Numbered from the stretch's first letter, positions 21,654 through 35,148 are shown. The stretch is 64,000 nucleotides of DNA from Kondoa malvinella (GCA_039545315.1 BCIM01000003.1:1-64000), one strand, 5' to 3'. Made by a program: numbers and translations. Notes: a model not told the origin generated them from the sequence alone.

Positions 21654-24600
21654 ATGTCTACCAAAGCGTGAGTCCATTAGCAGATGCCTACTGCACGCCA
21701 GAGACCAAGAGAGCTCATGTCCAAAATTTCATGCGCGTTTGCAGTATCTACGAGGCCGACGCCAAACAAGTTCTGGCGTATTGGCTGAGCCGCGCCCCTT
21801 CTCACTCCAAGAATGTGACTGTCAGCTCTTCCTTCAAAGCACCAGAGCCCAAAGTCGCCCAAGTAAGCGGGTCTATACAAAGCGCATATACGCGGGAATT
21901 ATTGAACCTCTTGTCTGTACAGATCTCTTGGGACCCTGCTACACATCAAATCACGCCCGACTCGGCACTCCCATCATGGGTCTTTAACACAAAACTAGTC
22001 GTCAAGCCGTGCGTAAAGCAAACGATAGATCTGGCCAAAGATAGCTGACGCAGCAGAACAGTGACCAGCTCATCAAGCGTCGTGGAAAGGCTGGACTGCT
22101 CGCGCTCAACATTGAATGGCCTGAGGCACGTCAATGGATTGAGGCTCGGTGAGCTTAGACAATTTTTATGCGCATGGACCCTTTTGCTAAATTGATCTAT
22201 GAAGCGCTGGCAAGCCTGTGACTGTCCGTAGCGCTTTCTGCGCAAGTGCTTCTGTACTTACGTCGGATTTCCTCATGACAGGTCGATGGCATCACCGGAA
22301 CCCTACACAACTTTATCGTTGAACCTTTCCTCCCTCACCCTTCAAACACTGAATACTACGTCTGCATCAACTCTGTCCGTGAAGGCGACATCATTCTCTT
22401 CACTCACGAAGGAGGTGTCGAAGTTGGCGATGTGGACGCAAAAGCGCTCCGTCTCCTCGTTCCCGTTGCTGGCACTCTACCATCAAGACAAGAGATTGCC
22501 TCTACGCTCCTCAAACACGTTCAGCCAGAGAAGCACGAAGCGCTCGTCGACTTCCTCGTCGCGCTATACAATGTTTACGCCGACCTACACTTTGCCTACC
22601 TCGAAATCAACCCTCTTATCTGCCTCGACGCTGTTGATGGCCAGCAACCAGCTATCCACTTCTTGGACATGGCTGCCAAGCTCGATCAGGTTCGTCTGCC
22701 TTTCCCCCATTTGTCTTGTGCTCATCGCTTCGCAGACCGCTGACCACCTATGCGGACCTAAATGGGCTATCGCTCGTGACAACAGCAGCATCGCACCAGC
22801 ACCTGGTGCCAAAGTCAGCGCTGATCGCGGCCCTCCAATGGTCTTCCCTGCACCTTTCGGTCGTGACTTGACCAAGGAAGAAGCTTACATTCAAAGGCTC
22901 GATGCGTCTACCGGAGCTTCTCTGAAACTCACTGTCCTCAATGCTGAAGGTCGTGTATGGACTATGGTCGCTGGTGGTGGTGCTTCAGTCGTTTACTCGT
23001 GCGTGATATCTAGATCTGGTGTATTTGACCTGATTCAGCCGTTGATCGCACAGTGATGCTATCGCTGCTCATGGTTTCGCTCACGAACTCGCCAACTACG
23101 GTGAATATTCCGGTGCACCAACAGAGAACCAGACATACGAATACGCCAAGACTATCCGTGAGTGTTTTGCTAAAATAGGCTAGACTGCTTACTGACTAGC
23201 ATGTAGTCGACTTGATGACTCGCGGCAAGCCAAACCCACAGGGCAAGATCCTCATTATTGGTGGTGGTATCGCCAACTTTACCAATGTATGGATGCGAAG
23301 ATGCCATTCAGACTGTTCTGATACTAACATCTCTTTGTATCTGTACAGGTGGCATCTACCTTCAAGGGTATCATTCGCGCACTCAAGCAATTCCAGCAAG
23401 GTCTGCAGCAACACAAAGTCCGCATCTTTGTTCGTCGTGGTGGACCAAATTACCAGGAGTGCGTTTAGCTAAACTATGATTTCGTCCAATGTCTGATGTC
23501 TCAATGAAACGCATAGAGGTCTCAAGGCCATGCGTCTGCTCGGGGAGACTCTTGGTGTTGAAATTCAAGTCTTCGGTCCAGACGACTTCATCACCGCTTG
23601 TGTTCCTCTTGCTCTAGGCGTCAAGAAGAGCGCTAGCCTTGCACCACCAAGCGGCGTTAGCAATGCCAACCCTACTCCTGCTCCTTCCCGCTCTGCCTCA
23701 CCCGCACCAGGTGGTCAGACTCTGCAAGAACCAGCTGTTGGCCCATCGCGCGGCAATGGCAGACACGAAGAGATTGTCTCGTTCGAGGAAGGCCAAGCTA
23801 ACGGCGTCACCGAGCGACCTTGGTACAGACCTTTCGACGAAACTACCCGCTCGCTCGTCTATGGTCTTCAGCCTCGTGCTATCCAGGGCATGTTGGACTT
23901 CGACTACGCCTGCGGTCGTCAGACTCCTTCCGTCGCTGCTATGATTTACCCCTTCGGTGGTAACTCCATGCAAAAGTGTATGTCTTGCCCGATGATTACA
24001 TTTGCCCATATTCAACCCACCCTTGACCTATAGTCTACTGGGGAACCAAAGAAACTCTCCTGCCGGTCTTCACCTCCGTCGCCGAGGCAGTCAAGAAGTG
24101 CCCCAAAGCTGATGCCCTCGTCAACTTTGCTTCTTCCCGTTCAGTCTACTCCTCGACCCTCGAATGTCTCGAGTTCCCTCAAATCAAGTCCATTGCTTTG
24201 ATCGCCGAAGGTGTCCCAGAACGTCACGCCAGAGAGATCCTTCAGCTTGCCAAGCAGAAGAAGGTCATCATCATTGGTCCTGCTACTGTTGGTGGCATCA
24301 AGCCTGGATGCTTCAGAATTGGTAACACCGGAGGGTAAGTGATTGGCATTGGTAGATGTGACTGGTGTCTCATGTGTCTTTTTACGCTTACAGAATGATG
24401 GACAACATCCTCGCTTCCAAGCTGTACCGCGCTGGTTCAGTTGCATATGTCTCCAAGTCGGGCGGCATGTCCAACGAACTCAACAACATTCTTTCTCTCT
24501 GTATGTTCGCCTGCCGTCCAAGCTCTAACTTTCCCTTACTATCTTCTTAGCTACCGACGGCACATACGAGGGTATTGCCATTGGTGGTGACCGTTACCCA

Positions 24601-26008
24601 GGAACTACCTTCATCGACCACTTGCTCCGATACGAAGCCGACCCGAATTGCAAGATGCTTGTCTTGCTCGGTGAAGTCGGTGGCATCGAAGAATACAGAG
24701 TCATTGAAGCAGTCAAGTCTGGCCAGATCAAGAAGCCTATTGTTGCTTGGGCTATCGGTACTTGTGCCAAGATGTTTGCGACTGAAGTTCAATTCGGTCA
24801 CGCTGGTTCTATGGCCAACTCGGACCTCGAGACTGCGGAAGCCAAAAACAACGCCATGAAGGCAGCCGGTTTCCTTGTCCCAGACACTTTCGAAGACCTT
24901 CCAGTCATCCTCAAGAACGAGTACGAGCGCCTGCTCAATTCCGGCGTCATCTCGCCCAAGGCTGAGCGCTTACCACCCAACATCCCTATCGACTACAAAT
25001 GGGCTCAAGAGCTCGGTCTCGTCAGAAAACCAGCTCAATTCATCTCTACAATCTCAGACGAGCGCGGTCAGGAGCTTCTATACAACGGCATGCGTATTTC
25101 AGATGTCTTCAAGGAGGATGTGAGTGCTCCGACAGCTATGTGCGATGACTCAGCTCATCAAGAAGTCCACAGATCGGTATTGGAGGTGTTATGGGTCTTC
25201 TCTGGTTCAAGAGGCGGCTGCCAACATACGCGACCAAGTTCTTGGAAATGGTCCTTATGCTTACAGCCGATCACGGTCCAGCTGTTTCCGGCGCCATGAC
25301 AACGATCATCACCACCCGTGCCGGCAAAGATCTCGTCTCTTCACTCGTCGCTGGTCTCTTGACCATCGGTGACCGATTCGGCGGTGCCCTTGACGGAGCA
25401 GCAGCCGAGTTCACCCGTGCTCTGGACACTGGTCTGACACCAAGAGAATTCGTTGACTCGATGCGAAAAGCCAACAAGCTCATTCCTGGTATCGGTCACA
25501 AGATTAAGAGCAAGACCAACCCTGATCTTCGTGTTGAGCTGGTGAAGAACTATGTGAAGGAACACTTCCCAGTCACTACCGTGAGTTGTTAGCGTGGGTA
25601 TGTGTGTAATTTCACTAACCATGCTTTGCATTGACAGACCCTCGACTACGCTCTAGCAGTCGAGTCAGTTACCTCAGCCAAGAAGGACACCCTCATTCTC
25701 AATGTCGATGGTTGCATCGCTGTCTCCTTCGTGGACCTTCTCCGGTCGTCAGGTGCATTCAACTCCGAAGAGGCTGAGGAGTACATGAAGATCGGTACTC
25801 TCAACGCGCTTTTCGTTCTTGGACGAAGTATCGGATTCGTTGGTCACCACTTGGACCAAAAGAGACTGAGGGCGCCTCTCTACAGGCACGATGCTGTCAG
25901 TCTGTCTCCTTCTTGCCCTCACTCGTGCCTGACTTTTCATAACAGGATGACATTCACATCACCGCATTTGAGCCACAACGTGTAGTCGTTCAAGGCAAGA
26001 AGGAGTAA
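21654..26008 (+). CDS. ACL1: ATP-citrate lyase, single fused polypeptide
   Basis: Cytosolic enzyme that makes acetyl-CoA and oxaloacetate from citrate, CoA and ATP, feeding fatty acid and sterol synthesis. N-terminal ATP-grasp part: [43 protein letters not shown] and LEINPLI. CoA-ligase part: [10 protein letters not shown], then [18 protein letters not shown] and the phospho-histidine in [12 protein letters not shown] (His codon 24799-24801). Citrate-synthase-like C-terminus: [11 protein letters not shown] and [10 protein letters not shown], ending VVVQGKKE at 26008. More than ten short introns split it, including 21668-21744. A Ser/Pro/Ala-rich linker around 23640-23800 joins the halves. Ascomycetes encode these halves as two genes; the fusion supports a basidiomycete source. 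Confidence 0.95.
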
Positions 26009-26238
26009 GTGTAGCATAGGTTTCATTTGGGCAGTTGCAGTTTTTCTATTCATTCTAATTACAACGGACATAAGAGACATCAAAAAGGGGGCGCAAAAGA
26101 AGGATGCCAAGTCGTGCAATATATATTATACCAGCTCGAACAAATTCCCTTTGACTGGTCGTCTAGTGTCCTCTACTAAGTGTTCCCGATATTATCTGGC
26201 ACCGACCAGCGGTTGCTCCCTCTATCGCATCAACAGCT

Positions 26239-27502
26239 CTACGAACCCCCCTCGAATCTCCACAACCTAGACATAGAGATAGATCAACTCGATACCTCTC
26301 TCCTAAGAGTGTCCTCACCCGTAAGTCTTTGGTCGATCCTGATGCAGCCTGATAGTCCCATCTTCACTTCCCGAAGCAAACAATTCTCCATCCGGACTAT
26401 ACGAAATAGAATGAACAGGACCCTAAGACAATGTCTATATGAGCAGTGGAACAACACAGCACGGGGAAGCTTACATGATGACCTTTGTAAAGCTCATTCT
26501 CCTTGTCATCTCCTCCTTTGGAAGAATGCACGCGGATCCAGCCGTCGTTGCTACCAGTGACGTATGCCCCTCCATTAGGATGTAGAGAAGCGCAAGAAGG
26601 AGCATAAGAAAGTGTATGTGAGGAAACAGGCGTGTTGTTTGGTGAGAGGAAATGAATCGTGTTACCTGTACAGACTGAAAAGACTGTCGATGATGGCGAA
26701 CGATCAAAAGATGCTATTGGTTGCGCGTATTCTTGTCTGCTTGTTGGCTTGTTTGATCGGATATCCCACCATCTACAACATCTCTGTGAGCGATTGAAGA
26801 TAGCAGAGAGAGGCAGACTGACACCAGTGTCTTGTCGTCAGCAGAAATGATAGCGTTGTTCATATAGTCATACACAACACTCTTTATATTTTCTCCGTGC
26901 GCAAGATCGCCAAACTTGCCATCGATGAAAAACGTCGGGCTATCGGGCTTCTCCAAGTCGAACAGACGCAGTTTCTTCTCTTGGCCGCCAGTGATGATGT
27001 GTGAGCCTTTTGGTGAAATGTCGACTGCTCGAACAATGTGGTTGTGTGCAAGAGTGAGCGTGGCTGTACCGGTATAGGTATCCCAGACTTTCCTGTGCCC
27101 TCCAATAAGCGAATGAGATTGCCCAAGAGGAGTAAGAACGAACGCAGTGAAGTCCGCACTGCCAGTAACGGCTTTCGTACCATCTTCGCATAACTTCCCT
27201 GACCAAACAGCACCTTTATGACCTAGGAAAGTACCCAGCCAATCGCCCGTCATGCCTTCGCGCAACATGGCTTTCCCATCTTTGCAGCTTGAAATGAGGA
27301 GGAAACCTGGTGTGGGCTGTAAAGCTGAAAAGGCGATTTGAGGAATTGGTCTATAAAAGCGATTAGATTAGATTATCAGTAGCAAGATAGTTGAGGAGAC
27401 TGACCTTGTGTGGCCTGAGCAGACTAGGCTTGTAGACTAGACAGACAGCTTCAGACTGGGTCTGAGACAGGTAGAGTCAAGGCGTACTTTGACTTGCGAC
27501 AT
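26239..27502 (-). CDS. STRAP-like WD40 repeat protein
   Basis: Resembles STRAP/UNRIP and its fungal homologues, seven-bladed WD40 proteins linked to the SMN complex and translation; closely related to eIF3i, which is the alternative. A 15-base first exon (27488-27502) encodes MSQVK; intron 27437-27487 then leads to CSGHTRPIPQIAF. WD features follow: ISSCKDGKAMLREGMTGDWLG, HKGAVWSGKL, KVWDTYTG, HIVRAVDISPKG, KLRLFDLEKP, SCASLHPNGGAYVTGSNDGW, KGHHGPVHS and YSPDGELFASGSEDGTIRL. Intron 26267-26318 supplies the family C-terminus TYGLWRFEGGS; without it the protein would stop early at 26315. The gene is convergent with ACL1 (230-base spacer) and divergent from TFIP11. Confidence 0.85.
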
Positions 27503-27744
27503 GTGTAATGCAATAGTGCAGGAGAAGAGAGTGCAAGAATAGGCTTCAAGGAAGCAAAGGAATGTGGTATCCCGGTACTCTGGTATACTCTACAGGCCGG
27601 CTCGAGCCACACAGGCCTTTGGGACAACAGCGAGATGCTCGTTGCTGTTTGACCAAGACGACCAAAATATACCATAACAGCTTTTGAAACAGCTTAGATA
27701 TCCGTGACTGCGGCCTAATTGGAGTATACACCAGTGCTACAACC
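27503..27744. promoter_or_regulatory. Divergent promoter between STRAP-like and TFIP11 genes
   Basis: 242 bases separate the start codons. An open minus-strand frame crosses this region but has no family match, and the short first STRAP exon makes it unnecessary. No TATA box was recognised. Confidence 0.4.
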
Positions 27745-30700
27745 ATGCCGCGGAAGCAAACAGGCAAAGCGCGACTGTTGGAAGACGACATTTCAGATTC
27801 TGGCGGATCAGACGAAGACAATGCAGGTTTCCAGCTATCAGGGGACGAAGCGGCTGAATTCGCACTCAACGCAAATCCTTATGGACACAAGAACAAACGT
27901 CGCAAAGTCGACATGTTTGCTGGAGAATCTGACCAAGAGGATCAAAGACCGCCTCGAGGCAAAGCTGCGCGCAGTAATTTAAGCAAGACGCCCAAATTCG
28001 TGCCATCCGCTACATCTACCAAAGATGAAGAAGGGATCGATAACCTTGCTGCGTCCATTGAGGGTCAAATACCTGTTGATGAACCCATAGCGTCCTCGAG
28101 TGAAGAGTCTGGTTCCGATATGGACGAAGATGAGCCCGAGGAAGCACTACCCATACAACCTGATCCTCCACAAGAGCTACCTCGAGGTGGAATTGGTCGA
28201 GGCGGGATCGGCTCGCAAAGTCAAAATCAAGGCGGAATTGGCTCTCAGACACGAGCCGGTATTGGCTCGCAACCTTCTCGAGGTGGACTAGGCTCTGCTC
28301 AAGCTGCACCTTCCTTTGCTCCACCTGATCTACCATCAGCATTCGGGACTCGCCCTACACGATCTTTCCTGTCGCAACCTACTGCCAAACCAAAAGCTGC
28401 TCCAGCAGCTCTATCATCTGAAGAAGCTCGACATTTTGACAAACTAGAATCAGCAGGTGGTGTTGGCTACAAACTATTAAGCAAGATGGGTTGGTCTAGC
28501 GGAACTGGATTAGGTGCTGAAGGTCAAGGAAGAGTCACGCCTGTTGATTCGCAACTGAGGCCCAAGAATGCTGGTATTGGTTCTGGAGGTTTCAGCGAAC
28601 GGACAAAGCAAAGTAAAGCAGAGGCTCGTCGAAGGGGTGAGGATATACCTGATGAGGAGGAAGAAGTCAAAGGCAGAAGAGGCAAGAAGGGTAAAGCTGG
28701 CTTTGGAAATGATAGAGCAAGTAGAGATGCTACGCCTCAAAGGGAAGAAGTGTGGAAGAAGAGCAAGCCGCGAAAGAGTAAAATCGAGCACAAGACCTAT
28801 GAGGAGATCTTGGCTGAGAGCGCCGAAGCGAAAGGTGTCGAGAGTGGATTGGGAGAACTTATAGACTTGAGTGGTGCTGCTGTGAGTGCTTCCTTGCTGC
28901 CTGTTGAACTATGCTGATTCAGATGTAGTTGCCCTCGTTGGCTTCATCCCTCTCGCTGAACGTACCAACACCAACAAGCGATACCACTCGATTGCCAGAG
29001 ATTAGGCATAATATCAAACTCATTTGCGATACAGCCCATGGCGAGCTCGTCTCTTTGGGTAAAGAAGGCAAAGCAGTACAAGAAAAGCGCAAATGGATAG
29101 ATGCACAAGCCAAGAAAGCTACTGCTACTGTGGCTGCAGACTCGTCAAGTATGTTACCTTCCTTTTGCTCTTCGAATCCACTAATGCTGTATTCAGGGAT
29201 AGCAAGATTGCAACAAATCACAGCGATAATACAAGAACTTACCACTATATCCAATTCACCCTCGATGAAGACTTCTTCGTTCTCAAATGCCTTTGGTCAA
29301 CTCGAATATAGTATAGGCAGACTCGTCGATGAGTTTCCGGACGAATATGAAAGCTATAATCTGGATGAAGCCGTTGTAGCTGCCATTACACCTCTGGTCA
29401 GTCTACTATCATCTGAGCTCTCGAGTTGTATCTGATGTCGGTCTTGACAGCTACGGTCAACTTGGATCGATTGGGACCCGCTTGATCAACCTGATATCAC
29501 AGTCAAGGAGCTGAAGAAATGGCGTAAAGCGTTCCGGATGAGTCGCGTGGATCAGCCGGTCAATGGAATGCAAGTGGACGTGTATGGAAGCGGGCAGTCG
29601 AATGATTCTGCGAGGACGTAAGTGCTTTAGGTTGCGAACGGACTGCGCTGACAAAAGAGTAGGTCTACTTCTGGGTCGATGACTGCGTATGAAACCTTGC
29701 TGTGGACTCATTGGCTACCTCGGGTGCGGAGTGCTATCAAGTGAGTCAGTTCTTAAGATTGGTGTTCATGACCTAAGGCCCAAGACTAGTAACGCATGGT
29801 CCCCGTCAGATCCTTCACCGGCAATAGCCTTCTTCTCAGCCTGGGCTCCCGTCCTTCCTCAATTCCTGCACGACAATGTGCTCGATCAGCTCATATTACC
29901 CAAGATTTCGAAGGCAGTTTCGGACTGGACACCTAAATCGCAACTGTCCTTACATAGCTTGGTCTTGCCTTGGATAGAGCTTGCCGGCCCGAGAATGGAA
30001 GAAATGCTAGGGGAAGCGAAAAGAAGAGTCAAGAGCTGGCTCAAAAATTGGCGGCCGAGAGATGGTGTTCCTTCTGATCTACCTATCTGGCGAGACGTGA
30101 GTGTCTGATCATACTTGCAACGCGGCTAATTGGTCCCATAGGTCTATACTGCTGCAGAGTGGGATGATCTCATGCTGCGGTATATTGTGCCACAGCTCGG
30201 CAATACTCTGCGCGACAGGTTTCAGATCAATCCAAGAAGTCAAGACCTTGTACCCCTCGAACGTGTCACTGCATGGTCAGCACTACTGCGACCATCCATC
30301 ATGAATCAATTGCTCGAAACCGAATTCTTTACAAAGTGGTTGGAAGCGCTTTATGTATGGCTTACCAGCGAACCGAATTACCAGCAAGTTACTGAATGGT
30401 ATTTGTGGTGGAAGTCGTACTTTGATGAGAGTGTTACTTCGCAGCCCGGTGTCTCGAGAGGGTTCATGAAGGGCTTGGATTTGATGAACAGCGCCATGGC
30501 TTTGGGTGATGATGCGAAGTACAGGTGCGCCAATACGTTTGACACTGGTACATCGATACTCATCATTGTTTCACAGATTGCGCCGACCAGACTCGACAAT
30601 GCAATCTCAAGCTCCGTCGGCCAAATCACAGAAGAAGCCTACGCCGACATCCGCACCTGTTACCGAGGTAACCTTCCGGTCTCTCGTAGAAGAGCACGCG

Positions 30701-30904
30701 GCAGAAAACAACCTAGTCTTCCTTCCTACCGGCAAATCACATCAACAGACTGGTCAAGTGCTTTTCCGCGTTTCGACGAATGTGGATGGCAAGTCCGGTA
30801 TCACAGTCTATCTGAAGGACGACATCGTTTGGGTGCAAGAAGCTGGGCACTTCTCCCCTATTGGGTTGGGTGAGATGGTCAGCAGGGCGCAGCGAACAGG
30901 TTGA
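27745..30904 (+). CDS. G-patch splicing factor TFIP11/Ntr1 (Spp382)
   Basis: Activates the DEAH helicase Prp43 to take apart the lariat spliceosome. The N-terminus MPRKQTGKARLLEDDISDS is acidic, then come Gly-rich IGSQ repeats (28190-28300) and the G-patch: GVGYKLLSKMGWSSGTGLGAEG. A basic region follows, then the GCF/TFIP11 core (WLPRVRSAIN, LPKISKAVSDWTPKSQ, WYLWWKSYF, QPGVSRGFMKGLDLMN) and the C-terminal block VTFRSLVEEHAAENNLVFLP with DDIVWVQEAGHFSPIGL. Introns near 28881, 29150, 29400, 29620, 29740, 30098 and 30525 join in phase. The repeat just before the G-patch reads G-I-G-S-Q several times and is unusual. Confidence 0.9.
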
Positions 30905-31089
30905 ACAGTTGTACTTTGCAACTCACGTACATGAGGTGGCTCGTGTTTTGCTGCTATAGACTGCGAGGCACTATTCCCATGTGATACGATGATGCTTCCT
31001 CCCGAACGATTTTGCGTTGTGCCTTGGCACGACTCTTCTTAACCTCGCACAGCTTTTGAGTGATGCCCGTCCTCTCTCTTACAATTTGA

Positions 31090-32944
31090 ATGATTGCCTA
31101 TGCCCTGCTGGGCCTGTCGGTCGTCCTGTTGCTGCTCTCAACGCGACTTCGCAATGTTATTGACGACATCTGGACACGCTATGTCTTGACTCCTTGTGGT
31201 CTCTCGTCGCCAGTCAAGCTACATTACAGCAAAGACGTCAAAATCTCGTTGCTATCTCTGCTTCACGAATGCCCTACCTTGAAACAAAGCTATACCCCAA
31301 CGTTGTACTTCCTTGGAGGTCATCTGCCCACTTTGTTCAGCGCATTGTCAGCTTATTCTTCCACTGCTGCGAAACACGAAGCTGATGCTGCTGGCTTCCT
31401 ATAGCGCAGACTTCTCTCAGACGGACAAGATCGACTATGAAAGGCACTACATTGCTGTCCCTGATGCAGGGACTCTCAGTCTCGATTTTGCACCACCCTT
31501 TGCAATCGCTCCTCACGACAATCGTCCAGTGGTCGTCATTTGTCATGGTCTCACTGGGTGAGTCAGACAGCCTGTACACAAAGACTACACTCACCATCTT
31601 CAAAGGGGTTCCCACGAATCATACGTCAGGTCTTTACTGGCTGAATTGATTCCCAAGGGATGGCGAGCGCTTGTGATCCAATTTCGAGGATGTGGTGCTC
31701 CAAGCATGCTCACCAGCCCACAAGTGGGTCTTCTTAGTGTTTTGATGATGTGATTCTTGCTTACTCAACCTCAATCCAAGCTTTACAGTGGCGCTTACAC
31801 TGATGATGCTCGCTGTGGCCTGCTCTACCTCAGTCACCTCCTTCGTGCGGTTCTTTCGCGCTCTGCATTTGCGCAAAGCTGATCTTGAATCAAGCTGATG
31901 CACCGGTCTATGGATGTGGTGTAAGTCTGCAGGTTTCTCGCTAGCAACTTCGGTTCGCTCATCTTTGTGTTCGCAACTACCTAGTTCTCGCTCGGAGCCA
32001 ATGTCATTACAAAGTGAGTCACTTCTATTGCACCATTCGCGTAGTAGCTGAGCATCGAATCCTGCTAGACTCCTAGGGCAAGACGGTAGCAAGACGACCA
32101 TCAAAGCCGTTTGTCCTATCAGTAACCCGTAAGCCATCATATCTCTTGTGGATGTTGCTCATACTGCGGACAGATGGGATTTCTGGCAAGGACATCTGTC
32201 ATTAGAAGCTTCTTTCATGGGACTCGTCTATTCTCGAGCAATGGCCAAAAATCTCCGTCGCATTGTCAAAAAGTACGAACACGTTCTCAAAGACGACTCT
32301 CGACTTCCATGGGATTGCATCTTCAGTCATCCTTGGCAGACTCTGTACCAGTTTGACAATGAGTTGACTGCGCGTCTGGGAGGCTTCAAGTCGGTAGAAG
32401 ATTACTATCTGCATGCGTCTAGTGCGAACGAGCTACACAATGTGTCTGTCCCTATGCTGGCGTTCCACAGGTGGGCCTGTTTCTGACCAATTTGTACTCA
32501 GCTGATCTCAAAGAGTCATAGCGAGGTTGATGCAATCACTTCACCAAAATCCATCCCTTACGAAGTCTTCGAGACCAACCCTAACTTAGCCTTGGCTACA
32601 ACAAAACAGTGAGTACTTCAAGTCTTCGAGGTCACATGACTAAAGCTTCCCATAGTGGAGGTCATTTAGGCTGGTTCGAAGGCAACTTTTTGACTGCCTG
32701 GTACACGAAAAAACGCTGGATCAGTAAACCTATCGTCGAATTTCTTTGCGCAGCTCATGCAGCGGATCCTGCACCCCGAAACCACTCGACTGCTCCAGAG
32801 TGCAAAAGGAGACCCCAAGTTGGCGATGAGATGGTCTTTGATACGATGAATGACAACGTTGGGTTCAAGCTGATGTCGTATGCGAATTATGTGGAAGGAG
32901 GGGCTGTGCCTAAGGACAAGAGCTTGCTGTCGAAGGGGCTCTGA
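31090..32944 (+). CDS. Alpha/beta hydrolase of the Eeb1/Eht1/YMR210W family
   Basis: Relatives make medium-chain fatty acid ethyl esters or hydrolyse acylglycerols. The N-terminus MIAYALLGLSVVLLLLS is a signal anchor. Family motifs: VVVICHGLTGGSHESYVRSL (oxyanion region), QFRGCGAPS, YTDDARCGLLYL, and the nucleophile elbow GFSLGANVITK near 31985. A LAFHSEVDAI segment lies where the family acid is found, and HGGHLGWFEG holds the catalytic His. Introns include 31347-31404 and others near 31560, 31727, 31850, 31922, 32012, 32127, 32471 and 32608. The C-terminal YVEGGAVPKDKSLLSKGL is a short tail. Ester synthesis versus lipase activity cannot be decided here. Confidence 0.85.
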
Positions 32945-33614
32945 GTTCGTCACGCCTGTAAACTCTCCTTTTCTTTAGCTGGCTAATATGTGGTCCTAAG
33001 GCATTCTCGACTTCAGATCGTGTTCAAGGCATCCCTTTCCACAGCATGTGGACATCAAGTGGAGTAGACAACGCAGAACACGCGGCAAACCGTGATAGCA
33101 GTGTTTGTCAAGCAAAGCAAGAGAATGAGTTCAGCACAGCATGGACAGTATTAGCTCGTGAGGGTAGCAGCTGTGTGAATTGTGAATTGAAGACGCGGAC
33201 CCTGCATCCCACTTGCCTGAGACCAAAGGTCGAGGTGTTCTACGGGTTTGATACTGACCACCACTTGACCGCAATACGCTGTTTGCGCAGCTCGAACGAG
33301 AACGAGTTGAGTCCCCAGATTGTGTAAGACGTCTTCTTCAACCTTCCGGAACACTCTTCGACTGCAATTCGCTCGCTTCGCTTGACAATCTGTTCAAAAG
33401 CCTTAGCCACTAGGTGGACTACACTCGTTATCGTACAGGCCAGGGCTATCCGAGATACTGACTTTCGAGCATTTTAGAAATCAACCTCGTCTGTTCGCAG
33501 CCTTGTTGGAACCGCCTAACCTCTGGCTTTGCAACAGTATTTCTTTCGCTAGGTGAGCCTTAGAGACCACAGTACAGCAGCTTTTGGCGTTTAACTCAAT
33601 TGAAGACAGAATCA
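32945..33614. other. Intergenic, hydrolase 3' flank and arginase promoter
   Basis: A 93-codon plus-strand frame at 33046-33327 has no recognisable motif and no splice partners. I see no TATA box or tRNA. An in-frame TTG upstream of the arginase ATG extends its frame to 33600 but is not a likely start. Confidence 0.35.
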
Positions 33615-35148
33615 ATGGCTGCAACTAACGAAGTATCAAATGGCACAAACTCGCACAAGTTCTTGAAACACCAGACAGTTGGCGTCCTCAGCTGCCCGTT
33701 CTCGTGGGTACATGGCATTCAGAACGATATTGCAGTGAAGCTGACAGGTTGGGTGTTGCGCAGAGGCGGACAACCGAAGCAAGGTGTCGACACCGGACCA
33801 CTACAACTCGTTGAGGCTGGCCTGCTCAAGGATATAGAGGTAAGTGCAGCTGCCTCATTTCAGATGGCAACCTTCTGACCAATTCCAAATAGTCACTTGG
33901 ATGGTCTGTAGACTTTCAAGGTCAGCTATGCTGCTCGAATGGTCCGTCGTACAAGCTCATCATCCATTAGGACATGATCGTTTCCCAATGATGGACCCTG
34001 CTTGGGTTGCTGCTCAAGAGGATCCACCTATTGGCAAGCTCTTGAAGCCGAGACTGGTATCAAACGTGAACAAGGACGTCGCGAAAGCCGTCTCGAAGCA
34101 TTTGGCAGACGGGCAGCTCTGTCTGACCTTGGGTGAGTGCTCTTGCCTGACACTTTAGCCTGGTCTAATGCGAACGCGCTAGGTGGTGATCATTCACTTG
34201 TAAATCGGTCTCCGCGGTGTATGAATAGTATGTGCTGACCTGTATACTAGGCCATGGGGACTGTCAGCGGAACGATGGAGCAGTATCCAGAAGCCTGCTT
34301 GATCTGGATTGACGCGCACGCCGACATCAATACTCCTTTGACTACTGTAAGTACCTGCTCCGCTAGACTAAGACTTCACTGAGCGAGACAATAGGAAAGC
34401 GGAAACATACATGGCTGCCCAGTCAGTTTGTCTTGGCCTTTTGGCTAGTACTGGCTGACAATGTCCGTCTAGGTCTCGTTCTTGCTCGGGTTAGAAGGCA
34501 CCGACATACCAGAATACTCATGGATCAAGCCCATCCTGAAGAAGGACCGACTTGTCTACATTGGCTTACGTGATGTTGACTCTGGCGAGAAAAAGATCCT
34601 CCGCGAGCATGGCAAGTCCTTACTTACCTCAATTTACAACGACTCACAGTGGTTTGATAGGTATTAAAGCATTCAGCATGCACGAAGTAGACAAATACGG
34701 TATTGGCCGCGTCATGGAAATGGCTCTAGATCACGTCAACCCAAACCGTGACCGACCTATCCATCTCTCCTTCGATGTGGATGCCATGGACCCCAGCGTA
34801 GCTCCATCAACAGGTGAGTAATAGTCTGAGGGCGTTGATCACGCTCATTCTCGCAAAGGTACACCGGTTCGAGGCGGTCTTACGTTCAGAGAAGGGCATT
34901 ATTGCGTAGAAGCGATCGCAGAGACTGGTCTGCTTGTGACATTGGACATGATGGTTCGTTTAATCGCTATTCCCAATAATTTGGCTGACCCCTTTCTGCA
35001 GGAAGTCAACCCTTCGCTGGAAGACACTGAAAGCGTTCGAGCTACGGTCGAGGTTGGCCGATCGCTTATACGAGCTGCCTTGGGTGAGTCTCCAGCAACT
35101 TAGGCTTGCTATGTACTGATGTGATCTACAGGGGAAACTTTGCTTTGA
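33615..35148 (+). CDS. CAR1: Arginase
   Basis: Hydrolyses L-arginine to ornithine and urea in arginine catabolism, with a binuclear Mn2+ centre. Start [10 protein letters not shown]; then [22 protein letters not shown] and the metal ligands [20 protein letters not shown] and [10 protein letters not shown], with [15 protein letters not shown] and an end ALGETLL typical of the family. Introns include 33704-33763 and others near 33840, 33920, 34131, 34197, 34347, 34410, 34815, 34950 and 35082. The intron 34612-34660 must start with GC (GCAAGT): only that phase yields [16 protein letters not shown], and the nearby GT gives a stop. Length, about 320 residues, is normal. Confidence 0.93.

Noticed and set aside
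27451..27675. 74-residue minus-strand ORF in the STRAP/TFIP11 promoter
   Set aside because: The STRAP first exon (MSQVK) lies in it in another frame and matches the family, so the ORF is chance.
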